Assembly: GCA_031289065.1 (NCBI GenBank)
Contig: JAITQI010000083.1
Coordinates: 1-5,824, forward strand
Direction: 5' to 3'
From: Oscillospiraceae bacterium
Lineage (GTDB): Bacteria > Bacillota > Clostridia > Oscillospirales > UBA929
DNA: 5,824 nt
The first letter of the stretch is position 1. Each line of letters opens with the position of its first letter. The notes beneath the pieces are model-generated. The model worked only from the letters and a program-made list of their open reading frames with translations, was not told the DNA's origin and ran no database searches. The translations under genes were made by a program, and so were the position numbers. Of this stretch, positions 1 through 5,355 are shown piece by piece.

Positions 1-32
1 CTATCGTCATGGAATGGAAGAGAGCGGCCGGA

Positions 33-1493
33 TCAGCTCTGGGGCAGCTCCTCACCCCTGTCCACGGCGGCCAGCTTGTCCGCCACGGCGGCGACGTCGG
101 CGGGCAGCACGGTGAACCGGGGGGGCTCGCCGTCCAGGGACACGAGGAGACGCCGCTCGTTGTAAGGATAGATTTTCATGACCCGCTGGCCGCCGTCCGC
201 CCGGTAGAGGGTGAAGACATGGGAGGGCTGGCCCACCGCGGGCGCTTCGTCCAGCACCTCGGACAGGGTGATGGCCAGCAGGGAGATATACAGCCGCCGG
301 GCGTTGGTCTCGCTGACGGGAACGCCGTCGAGGAGGGGGGCCATGGCGGCCGGTTCCCCCGCGCCGGTGTGTCCGAAGTCCAGCCGCCTCTCCCCGGCGG
401 GCAGACCAAAGGTCACGCCGGTGAGCGTGTTGATGTCCTCCAGCCAGAGGGTGTGAACCATCAGGGTCACATAGTCGGCCCGGAGGAAGGTGTAATCCCC
501 CACCGGGTCCAGGAGCACCGAATCGACGCCCTCATACATGAGGTAGCGGGCGCCGTCCTTGTCCTGCCCGCCGATGAGCAGGGTGAGGGGGGCGCCGTCG
601 GCGAGGGTCAGGGTCAGGCGGGCGGGGTCCTCCAGCCCGTAGGGGGCCAAATCGGCGGGGTGATCCGCCATCACGACCGACGGCGCAATGGCGGCAATCG
701 GCGCGATCACCTGTTCTTCGATGTAAAAGTCGTTGCCCTGGGCGGCGACGGGTTCAGTGAGGGCATAGGGGCCGATGGTGAAGCCCTCCAGATCGGAAAC
801 CCGCTCGTCGTCGGGGAGCACCCGCAGGGTGTAAGCGGTGTCGGGGCCGGAGACTTGGAGGCCGCGCAGGGTGGCGTAGGGATCCTCCGTGTCGATGGCG
901 GGGAGGTTGTTCAGCGTCCGGAGTTCGGATTCGGGTTTGAGCAGGGCGGTTCCCGGGGAGAGGGGCAGGATGAACACATTCCCCCCGTCCAGTCGGGCGT
1001 AATAGCCGTCGCCCAAGCCGGTCAGGGCGCCCACCTCCAGGGTGACGGCGCTCTCCGTGCCCGTGACCGTCCAGACGACGGCGGGGGGCGCTAGGCCGAA
1101 TTCGGCCAGCTGGGCGTCGGTGGGGCTGTCGGCCAACGGGGTGCCGCTGAGGCGGACGAACACCGCCGCCACCGCGTTTAAGCCGTAATGCCCGTAGGTG
1201 AAGCCGGTGAAGCCTGGGGTCAGTTCATACACAAAGGAGTCGGCCGTCAGGCCGGGGGCGCTGCGGATGTCGTATCCCGTCCCGTCGGCGCGGACGCAGG
1301 AGAGGGTTTTCTGCTGGGCCCGGGGCATCTCCAAAAGAACCTGAGCGGGGGCGGCGGTGACGGGGGGCGGGGCGTCGGAGGGGGCGGGGGTCTCCGGGGG
1401 GATCAGGGTGAGGGCCGCCAGCCCGCCGCCCAGTACCAGCAGGATGGCCAGCGCGGCCAGGAGGGGCCGCCAGGTTTTGCCGGGCGTCCTCAT
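33..1493 (-). CDS. DUF4340 domain protein, membrane-anchored partner of a Gld-type ABC transporter
   Basis: Encodes 486 residues. The start is the ATG at 1493-1491, which overlaps the stop of the upstream gene (ATGA) and has GGAGG at 1506-1502 with an 8-base spacer. The same frame stays open 156 codons further upstream, but that stretch lies inside the previous gene and is not used. Residues 1-10 are basic, 11-30 form one hydrophobic helix, and about 32-50 are a Pro/Ala linker, so the protein should be anchored N-in with its bulk outside. Two similar blocks are visible, about 129-177 (EFGLAPPAVVWTV ... FILP) and about 282-330 (PYGLEDPARLTL ... VLLDP). This 'yGL-x-x-P' beta-rich pattern is typical of DUF4340 and suggests an internal duplication. 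The family often sits last in GldA/F/G-like operons. Its biochemical role is unknown; I infer a structural or substrate-contacting subunit. No enzyme motif is seen. Confidence 0.88.
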   Translation of the reverse strand: MRTPGKTWRPLLAALAILLVLGGGLAALTLIPPETPAPSDAPPPVTAAPAQVLLEMPRAQQKTLSCVRADGTGYDIRSAPGLTADSFVYELTPGFTGFTYGHYGLNAVAAVFVRLSGTPLADSPTDAQLAEFGLAPPAVVWTVTGTESAVTLEVGALTGLGDGYYARLDGGNVFILPLSPGTALLKPESELRTLNNLPAIDTEDPYATLRGLQVSGPDTAYTLRVLPDDERVSDLEGFTIGPYALTEPVAAQGNDFYIEEQVIAPIAAIAPSVVMADHPADLAPYGLEDPARLTLTLADGAPLTLLIGGQDKDGARYLMYEGVDSVLLDPVGDYTFLRADYVTLMVHTLWLEDINTLTGVTFGLPAGERRLDFGHTGAGEPAAMAPLLDGVPVSETNARRLYISLLAITLSEVLDEAPAVGQPSHVFTLYRADGGQRVMKIYPYNERRLLVSLDGEPPRFTVLPADVAAVADKLAAVDRGEELPQS

Positions 1494-2986
1494 AAATGCC
1501 GCCTCCGCCGCCAGACCAGGTATCCGAACACGGCGAAGCACAGGGGAACAAGGGTCAGCACGGCGACCCATACGCCCTTGACGCCGAGAATGTCGGTGTT
1601 CAGATACCAGGCGGCGATGTCGTATTCCTTGGTGGGGATGACCACCGAGTTGACCTCGGGATTCATGTAGGAGATGAGGGCGGCGACGAACCGTCCGTTG
1701 AGCAGAGGGGTGGCGGCGAGGGAATCGTCCGCGCCCATGTAGAAGGAGGACACGAACAGACCGGCCCGCCGGATTTCGCCCTGGCTGTCGGTGATGTATT
1801 CCTCGGTGAGCAGGGCGGCGGTGAAGGGACCGTCCTCGTCGCCAGGCTGCCTGTCCGTGCTGGTGGACGCGTCTTCGGCGTACACATCTCGGGCGTAGGC
1901 GGTGGCGGCGGTTTTGAGCAGGGGCGTCACGATCCGCCCGCCCTGCTGGTTGCCCGCCCACAGGGAGACCACGGGGGACGCGTAGGGCAGCACCACCGGG
2001 AGGGTGGCGTTTTGCAGGGCGTCGGTGGCCTCATGGTCGAGAACGGCGAGAATGGGCTGGAGGGGCTGGGCGTTGTAGCCCTCGGCGTCGAAGATCAGCT
2101 TTTGCTCAAAGGAGATGCCCCAATCGGCCAGGAACCGGTCGAGGACCGGTTGGGGCTGCCCGGTGGGCATGAGGAAGAAGAAGGCTTTGCCCCCCGCCGA
2201 CAGGTAGTCGTCCAGATGGTATATCTCCTCGGCGGACAGGTCGGCTTCCGGGGTGTTGAGAATCAGCAGGGCGGTGTCGTCGGGCAGGGCGGTGTTCCCG
2301 GCCGTCAGGTTTACGTCCTCACACAGGTAGTTGGCCTTTTCCAGCAGGCTCTTGAGGGCGGCGGCCTCGTACTCGCCGTGGCCCTGGAGGAAGACCGCCC
2401 GGGGCGGGTTGGCCAGGGTGACGGTCATGATGGCGGTGGTCAGCTGCTGCTCGGCGTCCATGCCCACGGTCTGGTAGCTGGTGGCGTAGCCGTAGCCGTA
2501 GTCGTCCACCCCCTGCACCGCGAACATGTCCAGCAGGGCGACGTTTTTGTAGCGCTGGCCGCAGGTCACGGTCATGTCGTAGAGGGACAGATCGCCCGCG
2601 GGGTTGTACTGGTCGAGGAGGGCCTTGCTCAGGGTGGGATCCCGGTATTCCACGGACACCTTGCCCCTGGAGAGGGCCTCGTATTTGTCCAGGGTCTCCC
2701 GCACGGCGGGGAGGTTGATTTCCACCGTGCCGTCGGACATGTATTGGACGGAGCCGAAATCGCTTTCGTTGGCCCAGACGTAGACGGTCACCGGGTCGGT
2801 CAGGGCGTCGAGGGCCTGGGTGGTCTCCTCCGAAATTTCGTACAGGCGCTCTCGGGTCATGTCGAGCTTGAGGTAGAAGCGGTCGGTGAGCAGGTCGCCC
2901 AGCAGGTTTATCAGTACGAAGACGCCTACCCCAGCTAGGGCCAAGGCGAGGGCCAGCCCGCCGTATTTGAGTTTTCTGTGATTCAT
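1490..2986 (-). CDS. GldG-like ABC transporter auxiliary protein
   Basis: Encodes 498 residues. ATG is at 2986-2984 with GGAGG at 3000-2996 (9-base spacer). A basic N-terminus (MNHRKLKYGG) precedes a membrane helix at about 9-31. A large soluble domain follows, then a second helix at about 472-491 and a closing RRRR cluster at 493-496. By the positive-inside rule both ends are cytoplasmic and residues 35-470 are outside. Family-like landmarks are LDMTRERLYEIS (41-52), just after the first helix, and QGHGE (201-205), the GHGE motif common in GldG/ABC_transp_aux proteins. The stretch LPDDTALLILNTPEADLS (234-251), leading to a YLSAGGKAFFFL segment (261-272), resembles the flavodoxin-like fold of this family. 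The gene lies 16 bases after the permease and overlaps the next gene by 4 bases. It probably works with the permease and the DUF4340 protein as the extracytoplasmic part of one complex. The transported substrate is unknown. Confidence 0.9.
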   Translation of the reverse strand: MNHRKLKYGGLALALALAGVGVFVLINLLGDLLTDRFYLKLDMTRERLYEISEETTQALDALTDPVTVYVWANESDFGSVQYMSDGTVEINLPAVRETLDKYEALSRGKVSVEYRDPTLSKALLDQYNPAGDLSLYDMTVTCGQRYKNVALLDMFAVQGVDDYGYGYATSYQTVGMDAEQQLTTAIMTVTLANPPRAVFLQGHGEYEAAALKSLLEKANYLCEDVNLTAGNTALPDDTALLILNTPEADLSAEEIYHLDDYLSAGGKAFFFLMPTGQPQPVLDRFLADWGISFEQKLIFDAEGYNAQPLQPILAVLDHEATDALQNATLPVVLPYASPVVSLWAGNQQGGRIVTPLLKTAATAYARDVYAEDASTSTDRQPGDEDGPFTAALLTEEYITDSQGEIRRAGLFVSSFYMGADDSLAATPLLNGRFVAALISYMNPEVNSVVIPTKEYDIAAWYLNTDILGVKGVWVAVLTLVPLCFAVFGYLVWRRRRHL

Positions 2987-3002
2987 CTCTTCCTACCTCC
3001 CC

Positions 3003-3713
3003 TTACGCCCAGCGTTTCTTTTCCAGCAACCGAGCGGACAGGAAAAGAAACAGCGCCGTGAGCGACACATAAAACAACAGGTCGTTCAGGGGGAATATCC
3101 CCTGGGTGAAGCTGGAAAACCGTGTATAGGGGGAAAACCATGCGATGAAGGCGTGCAGCCAGGCCCAACTGGCGGGGATGGAGGAGCGCACCAGCAGCAG
3201 GAGCAGCAACAGGACAAACAGGCCGATGGTGCCCAACAGGGCCAGCATCTGGCTTTCGGTCAGGGAGGAGACGAACAGCCCGATGGCGATGAAGGCCGCC
3301 GCCGCGCACAGGATGGCCAGGTAGCCCCCCGCGATCTCCGCGCCGTTAGGGGCGCCGTGGATGGCGACCACCAGGGGGAAGATCAGCGTGCAGGCCAGCA
3401 CCGCCGCCACCACGCCGAAGGCCGAGAAGAACTTGCCCAGCACGATTTCAATGGGGCGCACGGGGGCGGTCAGCAGGAGCTGATCGGTCTTTTGACGGTA
3501 CTCTTCGGAAAACAGGCGCATGGTGAGGATGGGGGTGGTCAGGGTCAGCAGCACCAGCATGACGAAAAACACCGAGGACAGGCTGGCCGACAGGTAGACC
3601 ACATTGTAAAGATAGAAGAACCAATTGGTCAGGGCCAAAAACAGCGCCCCGAACACATACCCGATGGGGGTGGTGAAATAGGCGTGCAGTTCCCGTTTGA
3701 AGACGGCGCTCAT
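3003..3713 (-). CDS. ABC-2 type permease, GldF-like
   Basis: Encodes 236 residues. ATG is at 3713-3711, overlapping the ATPase stop as ATGA, with GGAGG at 3725-3721 and a 7-base spacer. Six hydrophobic segments are seen at roughly 17-37, 46-66, 98-120, 129-151, 157-175 and 211-228, the usual number for an ABC-2 half-permease. Between segments 2 and 3 lies MRLFSEEYRQKTDQLLLTAPV (65-85), the conserved cytoplasmic helix of this family (R-x-F-x-E-E ... K-T-x-x-L-L-L-T-x-P-V) that contacts the ATPase. The size matches GldF-type permeases, which are smaller than drug-export ABC-2 permeases. With the upstream ATPase it would form the core of the transporter, probably as a dimer. The protein ends in basic residues (EKKRWA). 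The substrate cannot be told from the sequence. Confidence 0.93.
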   Translation of the reverse strand: MSAVFKRELHAYFTTPIGYVFGALFLALTNWFFYLYNVVYLSASLSSVFFVMLVLLTLTTPILTMRLFSEEYRQKTDQLLLTAPVRPIEIVLGKFFSAFGVVAAVLACTLIFPLVVAIHGAPNGAEIAGGYLAILCAAAAFIAIGLFVSSLTESQMLALLGTIGLFVLLLLLLLVRSSIPASWAWLHAFIAWFSPYTRFSSFTQGIFPLNDLLFYVSLTALFLFLSARLLEKKRWA

Positions 3714-4774
3714 AGCGTTTCCTCCTCCTCGGTCTGTTCCGGCGGGGCGTCGGCCTCCGGTGGGGTATCGGGGGGCGCGTCGGGTTCCGGATCGGGTTCC
3801 GCCTCCGGCGCGTCGGGGGTTTGGGTTTGGGCCGGGGCGCCCGCCCGGGTCAGGCGCAGGAACATTTCCTCCAAGGAGTCCCCCGAGGGGGCGAGTTTCA
3901 GGATGGGGAGGCCCGCGCCGGCCAGGGCGCGAAATACCGAGCGGCGGGCGTCCGCGCCGGCCTCCGACCGCACCAGGAAGTCGTAAGCCCCCGGTTCCGG
4001 CTCGCCGGGCAGGGTTTGCACATCCAGCACACCGGCGGCCCCCCGCAAAAGCGTCGCCGCCGTTTTGACGGGGGCGGCCACCCGGAGGGTGAAGCTGCTT
4101 TCCCCGGCGGCCCGGCGCATGAGTTCGGCGGGCGTCCCGTCGGCCACGATGACCCCGCCCGCGATGACCAGCAGCCGTTCGCAGACGGCGGATACCTCCT
4201 GGAGGATATGGGTGGACAGGATGACCGTGCGGGCCTTGCCCAGGGAGCGGATGAGCTGGCGGATCTCCACGATTTGGCGGGGATCCAGCCCGACGGTGGG
4301 CTCGTCCAGAATGAGCACGCTGGGATCGCCCACCAGCGCCTGGGCCAGGCCGACCCGCTGTTTATACCCCTTGGACAGGTTTTTGATCAGGCGGGTGAGG
4401 GACTGGTCGAGGCCCACCATCCGGGCGATTTTGTCCAGATGGGCGCGGCGTCCGGCGGTCTTGACCTTTTTGAGATCGTAGACGAAGCTCAGGTATTCCC
4501 CCACCGTCATCTCGGGGTACAGAGGGGGCTGCTCGGGGAGATAGCCTATGTGCCGTCGGGCTTCCAGGGGGTCGGCCAGCACGTCGGCCCCGGCGACCGT
4601 CGCCCGGCCCGCCGTGGCGGAAATGTAGCCGGTGAGCATGTTCATGGTGGTGGATTTGCCCGCGCCGTTGGGCCCTAAAAATCCGACGATCTCTCCCTCT
4701 TTGATCCGGAAGGTCAGGTCGGATACGGCGCGGCGCTGTCCGTACTGCTTGGTCAGTCCCTCTACCTGTATCAC
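3710..4774 (-). CDS. ABC transporter ATP-binding protein, GldA-like, with Pro/acidic C-terminal tail
   Basis: Encodes 354 residues from the preferred GTG start at 4774-4772 (356 from ATG at 4780-4778). GGAGG at 4786-4782 is 7 bases from the GTG but only 1 from the ATG, and starting at GTG gives MIQVEGLTKQYG, the usual opening of this family. Numbered from GTG, the motifs are Walker A GPNGAGKST (34-42), Q-loop region GYLPEQPPLYPEMTV (77-91), signature LSKGYKQR (133-140, the LSKGYKQR form usual for this subfamily), Walker B VLILDEP (153-159), D-loop GLDP (162-165) and switch histidine H189. All catalytic residues are present, so it should be an active ATPase on the inner face of the membrane. 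A regulatory C-terminal domain spans about 226-308. From 310 to the end there is an unusual tail rich in Pro, Asp and Glu with no Lys or Arg. It is the first gene of the operon, and its stop overlaps the permease start. Confidence 0.93.
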   Translation of the reverse strand: MIQVEGLTKQYGQRRAVSDLTFRIKEGEIVGFLGPNGAGKSTTMNMLTGYISATAGRATVAGADVLADPLEARRHIGYLPEQPPLYPEMTVGEYLSFVYDLKKVKTAGRRAHLDKIARMVGLDQSLTRLIKNLSKGYKQRVGLAQALVGDPSVLILDEPTVGLDPRQIVEIRQLIRSLGKARTVILSTHILQEVSAVCERLLVIAGGVIVADGTPAELMRRAAGESSFTLRVAAPVKTAATLLRGAAGVLDVQTLPGEPEPGAYDFLVRSEAGADARRSVFRALAGAGLPILKLAPSGDSLEEMFLRLTRAGAPAQTQTPDAPEAEPDPEPDAPPDTPPEADAPPEQTEEEETL

Positions 4775-4781
4775 AGGCATT

Positions 4782-4786
4782 CCTCC
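4782..4786 (-). promoter_or_regulatory. Ribosome binding site that decides the ATPase start
   Basis: On the minus strand the sequence reads AAGGAGGA followed directly by ATGCCTGTG. GGAGG ends one base before the ATG, too close for normal initiation, but seven bases before the in-frame GTG. The other three operon genes have GGAGG at 7, 9 and 8 bases from their ATG. The regulator gene on the other strand has 8. The GTG therefore fits the local pattern and the ATG does not. Confidence 0.75.
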
Positions 4787-4796
4787 TTAGCGTTAA

Positions 4797-4818
4797 ACGC
4801 GGAAAGCGTCCCCCGCGT
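4797..4818 (-). promoter_or_regulatory. Possible 5' UTR hairpin ahead of the ABC operon
   Basis: On the minus strand, ACGCGG and CCGCGT form a perfect 6-base-pair GC-rich stem with a 10-base loop, ending about 10 bases upstream of the GGAGG. An overlapping small dyad, GCGTT-A-AACGC (4790-4800), could compete with it or act as a DNA site. If transcription starts near 4832, as the candidate -10 suggests, the stem would sit in the mRNA leader. It is short enough to be chance in GC-rich DNA, and no known riboswitch class is recognised. Confidence 0.25.
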
Positions 4819-4838
4819 ATCGTTGACGGTATTTTCCC

Positions 4839-4847
4839 ATTTTACCA
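4839..4847 (-). promoter_or_regulatory. Candidate extended -10 promoter for the ABC operon
   Basis: The minus strand reads TGGTAAAAT: a TG-n extension followed by TAAAAT (5 of 6 to TATAAT). No good -35 lies at 16-18 bases; TTCACA occurs at a 20-base spacing. Transcription would start near 4832 and leave a leader of about 55 bases. This is the best sigma-70-like match between the ATPase gene and the heptad repeat, but it remains a weak prediction. Confidence 0.35.
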
Positions 4848-4902
4848 CGCCGGGCGGGGAGAGTTGTGAAGAAAGTGTTAAGTAACGGAGGAGGGGGACG
4901 GT

Positions 4903-4937
4903 CAATTGACAGTTGACAATGGGCAATTGACAATGCG
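4903..4937. repeat. Heptad tandem repeat, CAATTGA type
   Basis: Five consecutive 7-base units can be read: CAATTGA, CAGTTGA, CAATGGG, CAATTGA, CAATGCG. Two are identical and the others share the CA-x-T/G-x pattern. TTGACA arises three times at the unit junctions (4906, 4913, 4927), which would look like -35 boxes, but none has a matching -10 at the right distance. CAATTG is itself palindromic, so the array reads similarly on both strands. From memory, heptad arrays of this kind are scattered in intergenic DNA of many Clostridia and give rise to spurious QLSI-type peptides when translated. It is not obviously mobile by itself. Confidence 0.7.
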
Positions 4938-5008
4938 CTGGGGCGCCTGCCGAGGGGTAGGGCGGGGTGAGTTATAAATTGTGGTTTTGATGTGTGGGAG
5001 GACACTAT

Positions 5009-5077
5009 ATGTGCAGGGCGATGGTCAAATATATTTCAATAATAAATACTGCTCTCGCCGGTAAAAATAGTGTTTGA
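5009..5077 (+). CDS. Possible 22-residue leader peptide or small ORF
   Basis: ATG at 5009 is preceded by GGGAGG (4996-5001) with an ideal 7-base spacer, and 22 codons run to TGA at 5075-5077. The peptide begins MCRAMVKYISII and ends with LAGKNSV. It has a short basic start and a hydrophobic middle, with a cysteine at position 2. TATAAA at 4973-4978 could be a -10, but no matching -35 is seen. I recognise no family. It may be a leader peptide, a small secreted or signalling peptide, or chance. The good ribosome site in AT-rich non-coding DNA is the main support. It lies upstream of the repeats and the regulator gene and on the same strand. Confidence 0.3.
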   Translation: MCRAMVKYISIINTALAGKNSV

Positions 5078-5089
5078 TTTGTTTTCAAG

Positions 5090-5105
5090 ACACAATATAT
5101 ATACT
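5090..5105 (+). repeat. Direct repeat copy 1, ACACAATATATATACT
   Basis: Matches the second copy at 5126-5141 at 15 of 16 positions, including a perfect 13-base core, ACACAATATATAT. The copies are offset by 36 bases. A weaker partial match, ACACTATAT, lies at 5002-5010. They are possibly paired protein-binding sites, but the AT-rich alternating core lowers the significance. Confidence 0.5.
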
Positions 5106-5125
5106 TTTTTATACGAACTTGGAGT

Positions 5126-5141
5126 ACACAATATATATTCT
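5126..5141 (+). repeat. Direct repeat copy 2, ACACAATATATATTCT
   Basis: Partner of the copy at 5090-5105 (15 of 16 identical). Its right half also forms the left arm of the inverted repeat at 5130-5156, so this copy could act both as a DNA site and as part of an RNA structure. Confidence 0.5.
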
Positions 5142-5160
5142 CGCAGAATGCATATTTTTT
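5130..5160 (+). terminator. AT-rich hairpin followed by six T: weak terminator or attenuator candidate
   Basis: Bases 5130-5141 pair with 5145-5156 around the loop CGC: ten Watson-Crick pairs, one T-G pair and one A-C mismatch. A run of six T occupies 5155-5160. The shape resembles an intrinsic terminator on the plus strand, and it would follow the small ORF ending at 5077. The inner stem ATTCT/AGAAT is perfect, but the stem is AT-rich and thus weak, so it may equally be a protein-binding dyad. Confidence 0.3.
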
Positions 5161-5167
5161 GAGTTTT

Positions 5168-5189
5168 GTCCGTCGGGGGCAGACAGGAC
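5168..5189 (+). other. GC-rich stem-loop in the regulator upstream region
   Basis: GTCCGTC (5168-5174) pairs with GAC-GGAC (5182-5184 and 5186-5189) around a GGGGGCA loop, with A5185 bulged: seven base pairs. The T-rich TTTCTT follows at 5191-5196, so on the plus strand it again looks somewhat like a terminator. It lies between the AT hairpin and the first operator-like dyad. Confidence 0.3.
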
Positions 5190-5197
5190 GTTTCTTG

Positions 5198-5223
5198 AAT
5201 TCCCCTTATATCACAGGGGATTT
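5198..5223 (+). promoter_or_regulatory. Operator-like dyad 1 upstream of the Rrf2-family gene
   Basis: AATTCCCC (5198-5205) and GGGGATTT (5216-5223) are inverted copies with one mismatch, separated by 10 bases. The same CCCTT...GGATTT layout recurs exactly 52 bases downstream in dyad 2. Rrf2-family regulators bind dyads of about this size, so a regulator dimer is a plausible ligand. As RNA it could also form a hairpin. Confidence 0.4.
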
Positions 5224-5249
5224 GAGGAAATTATTTGCGAAATTTGCGG

Positions 5250-5276
5250 AAAATCCCTTGACAAACGTCGGATTTT
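5250..5276 (+). promoter_or_regulatory. Operator-like dyad 2 overlapping the -35 of the Rrf2-family promoter
   Basis: AAAATCC (5250-5256) and GGATTTT (5270-5276) are perfect 7-base inverted arms with a 13-base centre that contains the TTGACA -35. A protein bound here would block RNA polymerase, which fits negative autoregulation, common for Rrf2 regulators. Just upstream lies a tandem pair of 9-base units, ATTTGCGAA and ATTTGCGGA (5233-5250). Confidence 0.45.
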
Positions 5277-5286
5277 GGTGTAAAAA
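5258..5286 (+). promoter_or_regulatory. Sigma-70-type promoter for the Rrf2-family gene
   Basis: A perfect TTGACA (5258-5263) is followed after 17 bases by TAAAAA (5281-5286; 4 of 6 to TATAAT). Transcription should start near 5293, giving a leader of about 60 bases before the ATG at 5356. This is the clearest promoter in the window. Confidence 0.65.
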
Positions 5287-5355
5287 ATAAGTATCGATCA
5301 TGAGTGCGCCGGACATTCCTCAAAAATCGTATGCAACATTTTGGAGGTGCTGTGT

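Larger units (their letters stand above)
4781..5355. other. Intergenic region between divergent ABC operon and regulator gene
   Basis: About 575 bases with no convincing long gene. The part up to about 4970 is GC-rich with a likely leader and promoter for the minus-strand operon plus the heptad array. From about 4970 to 5345 the DNA turns clearly AT-rich and carries the possible small ORF, the direct repeats, the consecutive inverted repeats and the regulator promoter. Longer open frames here (for example 5074-5283 plus, 4793-5005 minus) lack ribosome sites and look spurious. Confidence 0.7.

Noticed and set aside
1..32. Terminator or next gene start after the DUF4340 gene
   Set aside because: No hairpin with a T-run on the minus strand; an ATG at 10-8 lacks a ribosome site and is cut off by the window edge.
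9..1094. 361-codon open frame on the plus strand
   Set aside because: Antisense to the DUF4340 gene, no ribosome site, low-complexity Gly/Val/Gln content.
1494..1961. N-terminal extension of the DUF4340 frame
   Set aside because: It lies within the GldG-like gene, is Arg/His-rich with no family similarity, and the ATG at 1493 has both a ribosome site and the ATGA overlap.
1496..2938. 480-codon open frame on the plus strand antisense to the GldG-like gene
   Set aside because: Its composition (Gly, Val, Gln, His-rich with no family motif) is typical of an antisense shadow in GC-rich DNA, and the minus strand has a clear gene.
4906..4934. TTGACA boxes in the heptad array as promoters on the plus strand
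   Set aside because: The best -10 at 17 bases is GACAAT, inside the array itself; the others have no -10, so the boxes are best explained as repeat junctions.
4793..5005. 70-codon frame on the minus strand
   Set aside because: Runs through the heptad array (giving an LSIAHCQLSI-type peptide known from spurious ORFs) and the operon's leader.
5074..5283. 69-codon frame on the plus strand
   Set aside because: Starts at TTG without a ribosome site and runs through the promoter and dyads of the regulator gene.
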